A stretch of DNA of 6,548 bases from Acidobacteriaceae bacterium (GTDB taxonomy: Bacteria; Acidobacteriota; Terriglobia; Terriglobales; Acidobacteriaceae): the NCBI GenBank assembly GCA_030042915.1, contig JASHYS010000076.1, forward strand, positions 1 to 6,548, given 5' to 3'. Position numbers and translations under genes: made by a program. Positions 5,171 to 6,548 of the stretch are shown piece by piece (positions within the stretch are counted from its first letter, which is position 1; the number at the start of each line of letters is the position of its first letter). A model generated the notes under the pieces. The model was not told where the DNA came from. It ran no database searches and worked only from the letters and a program-made list of their open reading frames with translations.

Positions 5171-6548
5171 ATGGACAGGACGCCCGCGCCGGCGCAGACA
5201 AGAGTCTGCTGGAATATCTGCGCGAAGACGCGCGCATGATCTCGGTGAAGAACGGCTGCGATGAGGGCGTCTGCGGATCCTGCTCAGTGATTGTGAATGG
5301 AAAAGCGGTGCGCGCCTGCACGCTGACGGTCGCCAAGGTCCAGGGGAAATCGGTCGTCACCACGGAAGGTCTTTCCGCACGCGAGCGCGAGGTCTACAAC
5401 CGGGCGTTTGGCGAAGCAGGCGCAGTGCAATGCGGATTCTGCATGCCCGGCATGGTGATGAGCGCAAAAGCGCTGCTGGACGCGAACCCCGCGCCGACGC
5501 TGGCCGAAGTGAAGTCGGCCATTCGCTACAATCTATGCCGCTGCACAGGCTACGCCAAGGTGGAGCAGGCGATTCTGCTGGCTGCGCGAGCCCTTCGCGA
5601 GGGCGAAAACCTTGTAGGACAGCCGCCGGAAGCGAGGGTGGGCGAGCGCATGGTGCGCCCTGATGCGGCCGAAAAATTGCTCGGATCCGGCGAATTTGCC
5701 GACGACATGCAGGTGCCGGGCATGTTGCATGGCGCCGTTCTGCGCGCCCGCTATCCGCGCGCGCTGGTGAAGGAGATCGACATTGCCGCCGCGCAAGCGC
5801 TGCCGGGTGTCGAGGTGGTGCTGACGGCCAAAGACGTGCCCGGCGAGCGGCTGCTGGGTCACGTGGTCTACGACTGGCCTGTGATGATCGCCCCAGGCGA
5901 GGAAACGCGCTACGTGGGCGATGCGCTGGCCGTTGTTGCCGCGACGACACAGGAAACCGCCCGAAAAGCAATCGAACTGATTCGCGTCGAGTACGAAGAG
6001 CGCGAGCCGCTGCTGTCGCCGAAGGCCGCACTGGCGGAAGGCGCGCCGCGCCTGCATCCCAACGGCAATGTGCTGGCAACCACCGTGCTCAAGCGCGGCG
6101 ACGTGGACCGGGCGATCGCTGACGCCAGGCACGTGGTGACGCAGCACTACTCGACGCCGCGGCAGGAACATGCGTTTCTGGAGCCGGAAAGCGCGCTTGC
6201 GGTGCCCGGGGATGCCGGATCGATGACCGTCTACACCGCGGGGCAAAGCGTGTACGACGATCATCGCGAAATTGTGCGCATGCTGGGAATCGCCGGAGAA
6301 AAAGTGCGCATCATCAGCAAGTTTGTGGGCGGCGGGTTCGGCGGCAAAGAGGATATGTCGGTGCAGCATCACGCGGCGCTGCTGGCCTGGTACACAGGCT
6401 GCCCGGTCAAGCTCACGCTGAGCCGCGCAGAAAGCCTGCGCGTGCATCCCAAGCGCCATCCCATGCAGATCGAGTGCACAACCGCCTGCGATGAGAACGG
6501 CAAACTCACCGCCGCGCGCGTGCGCCTTATCGCCGACACGGGAGCATA
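5152..6548 (+). CDS. XdhD-like fused [2Fe-2S]/molybdopterin hydroxylase, C-terminus cut by window edge
   Basis: Reading from the ATG at 5152, which lies inside the end of the preceding gene in another frame, gives 465 open residues to the edge; fused members of this family are about 850-960 residues. Residues 1-75 form a plant-type [2Fe-2S] domain (C36, C41, C44, C56). The alpha-helical [2Fe-2S] domain follows with CGFC (C94, C97) and CRC (C129, C131). After a short linker the molybdopterin part begins near 165, with RYVGDALAVV (253-262), RQEHAFLEPE (337-346) and the cofactor motif VGGGFGGKED (392-401). There is no FAD domain between the iron-sulfur and molybdenum parts, unlike eukaryotic xanthine dehydrogenase; this fused layout matches E. 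coli XdhD and the selenium-dependent molybdenum hydroxylase group. It should hydroxylate an N-heterocycle such as a purine, passing electrons through its two clusters to a separate acceptor. The catalytic C-terminal glutamate lies outside the window. The ribosome site is weak (GAAGAAG type), so coupling to the upstream gene is likely. Confidence 0.9.
   Translation, partial: MFQFTLNGQDARAGADKSLLEYLREDARMISVKNGCDEGVCGSCSVIVNGKAVRACTLTVAKVQGKSVVTTEGLSAREREVYNRAFGEAGAVQCGFCMPGMVMSAKALLDANPAPTLAEVKSAIRYNLCRCTGYAKVEQAILLAARALREGENLVGQPPEARVGERMVRPDAAEKLLGSGEFADDMQVPGMLHGAVLRARYPRALVKEIDIAAAQALPGVEVVLTAKDVPGERLLGHVVYDWPVMIAPGEETRYVGDALAVVAATTQETARKAIELIRVEYEEREPLLSPKAALAEGAPRLHPNGNVLATTVLKRGDVDRAIADARHVVTQHYSTPRQEHAFLEPESALAVPGDAGSMTVYTAGQSVYDDHREIVRMLGIAGEKVRIISKFVGGGFGGKEDMSVQHHAALLAWYTGCPVKLTLSRAESLRVHPKRHPMQIECTTACDENGKLTAARVRLIADTGA

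Noticed and set aside
5533..6459. 308-codon open frame on the minus strand
   Set aside because: It is the mirror of the molybdenum hydroxylase coding frame; it is histidine/arginine-rich low-quality sequence without domain features.

Overview
The window shows a GC-rich (roughly 60 % by eye) bacterial chromosome segment with tightly packed genes. Shine-Dalgarno sites (AGGAG type) precede two of the five start codons clearly, and codon use looks even throughout. The gene set (SsnA-type amidohydrolase, PreA-like flavoprotein, two PLP enzymes, fused molybdenum hydroxylase) and base composition would fit an Acidobacteriota-like or similar soil or sediment bacterium. That is inference; no phylogenetic marker gene is present, so the taxon is only a weak suggestion.

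Layout. Bases 1-1099 (minus strand) carry most of an SsnA-family amidohydrolase whose C-terminus lies beyond the left edge. Bases 1100-1315 are a divergent intergenic region with a near-ideal CRP/FNR-type palindrome at 1138-1153, weak promoter-like hexamers placed symmetrically on both sides of it, and potential hairpins in the leader of the rightward operon. From 1316 to the right edge four genes run rightward with almost no gaps: a PreA/dihydroorotate-dehydrogenase-like TIM-barrel protein with two [4Fe-4S] motifs (1316-2449); a zinc-ribbon threonine-synthase-like PLP enzyme starting directly after its stop (2450-3712); a second, larger PLP enzyme of the cysteine-synthase type (3773-5170); and a fused [2Fe-2S]/molybdopterin hydroxylase of the XdhD type that overlaps the previous gene by 19 bases and runs off the right edge (5152-6548).

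How they may work together. In E. coli, ssnA lies beside ygfK (TIM-barrel/Fe-S/flavin oxidoreductase), ygfM, xdhD and, nearby, ygeX (a PLP-dependent 2,3-diaminopropionate ammonia-lyase), ygeY, ygeW and hyuA. That group was long labelled selenium-linked or selenate-reductase genes and has more recently been tied to anaerobic purine/urate breakdown. The window has the same functional classes with different parts: SsnA for ring hydrolysis, a stand-alone PreA-like Fe-S flavoprotein in the place of YgfK, an XdhD-like hydroxylase, and two fold-type-II PLP enzymes in the place of YgeX. The best reading is a variant N-heterocycle (purine-like) catabolic module under a CRP/FNR-family regulator. Substrate and direction of the pathway are inferred from context, not shown by the sequence. 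The most unusual details are the PreA-like protein, which lacks both known catalytic-cysteine motifs of its family, and the pairing of two different PLP lyase/synthase-type enzymes in one operon.
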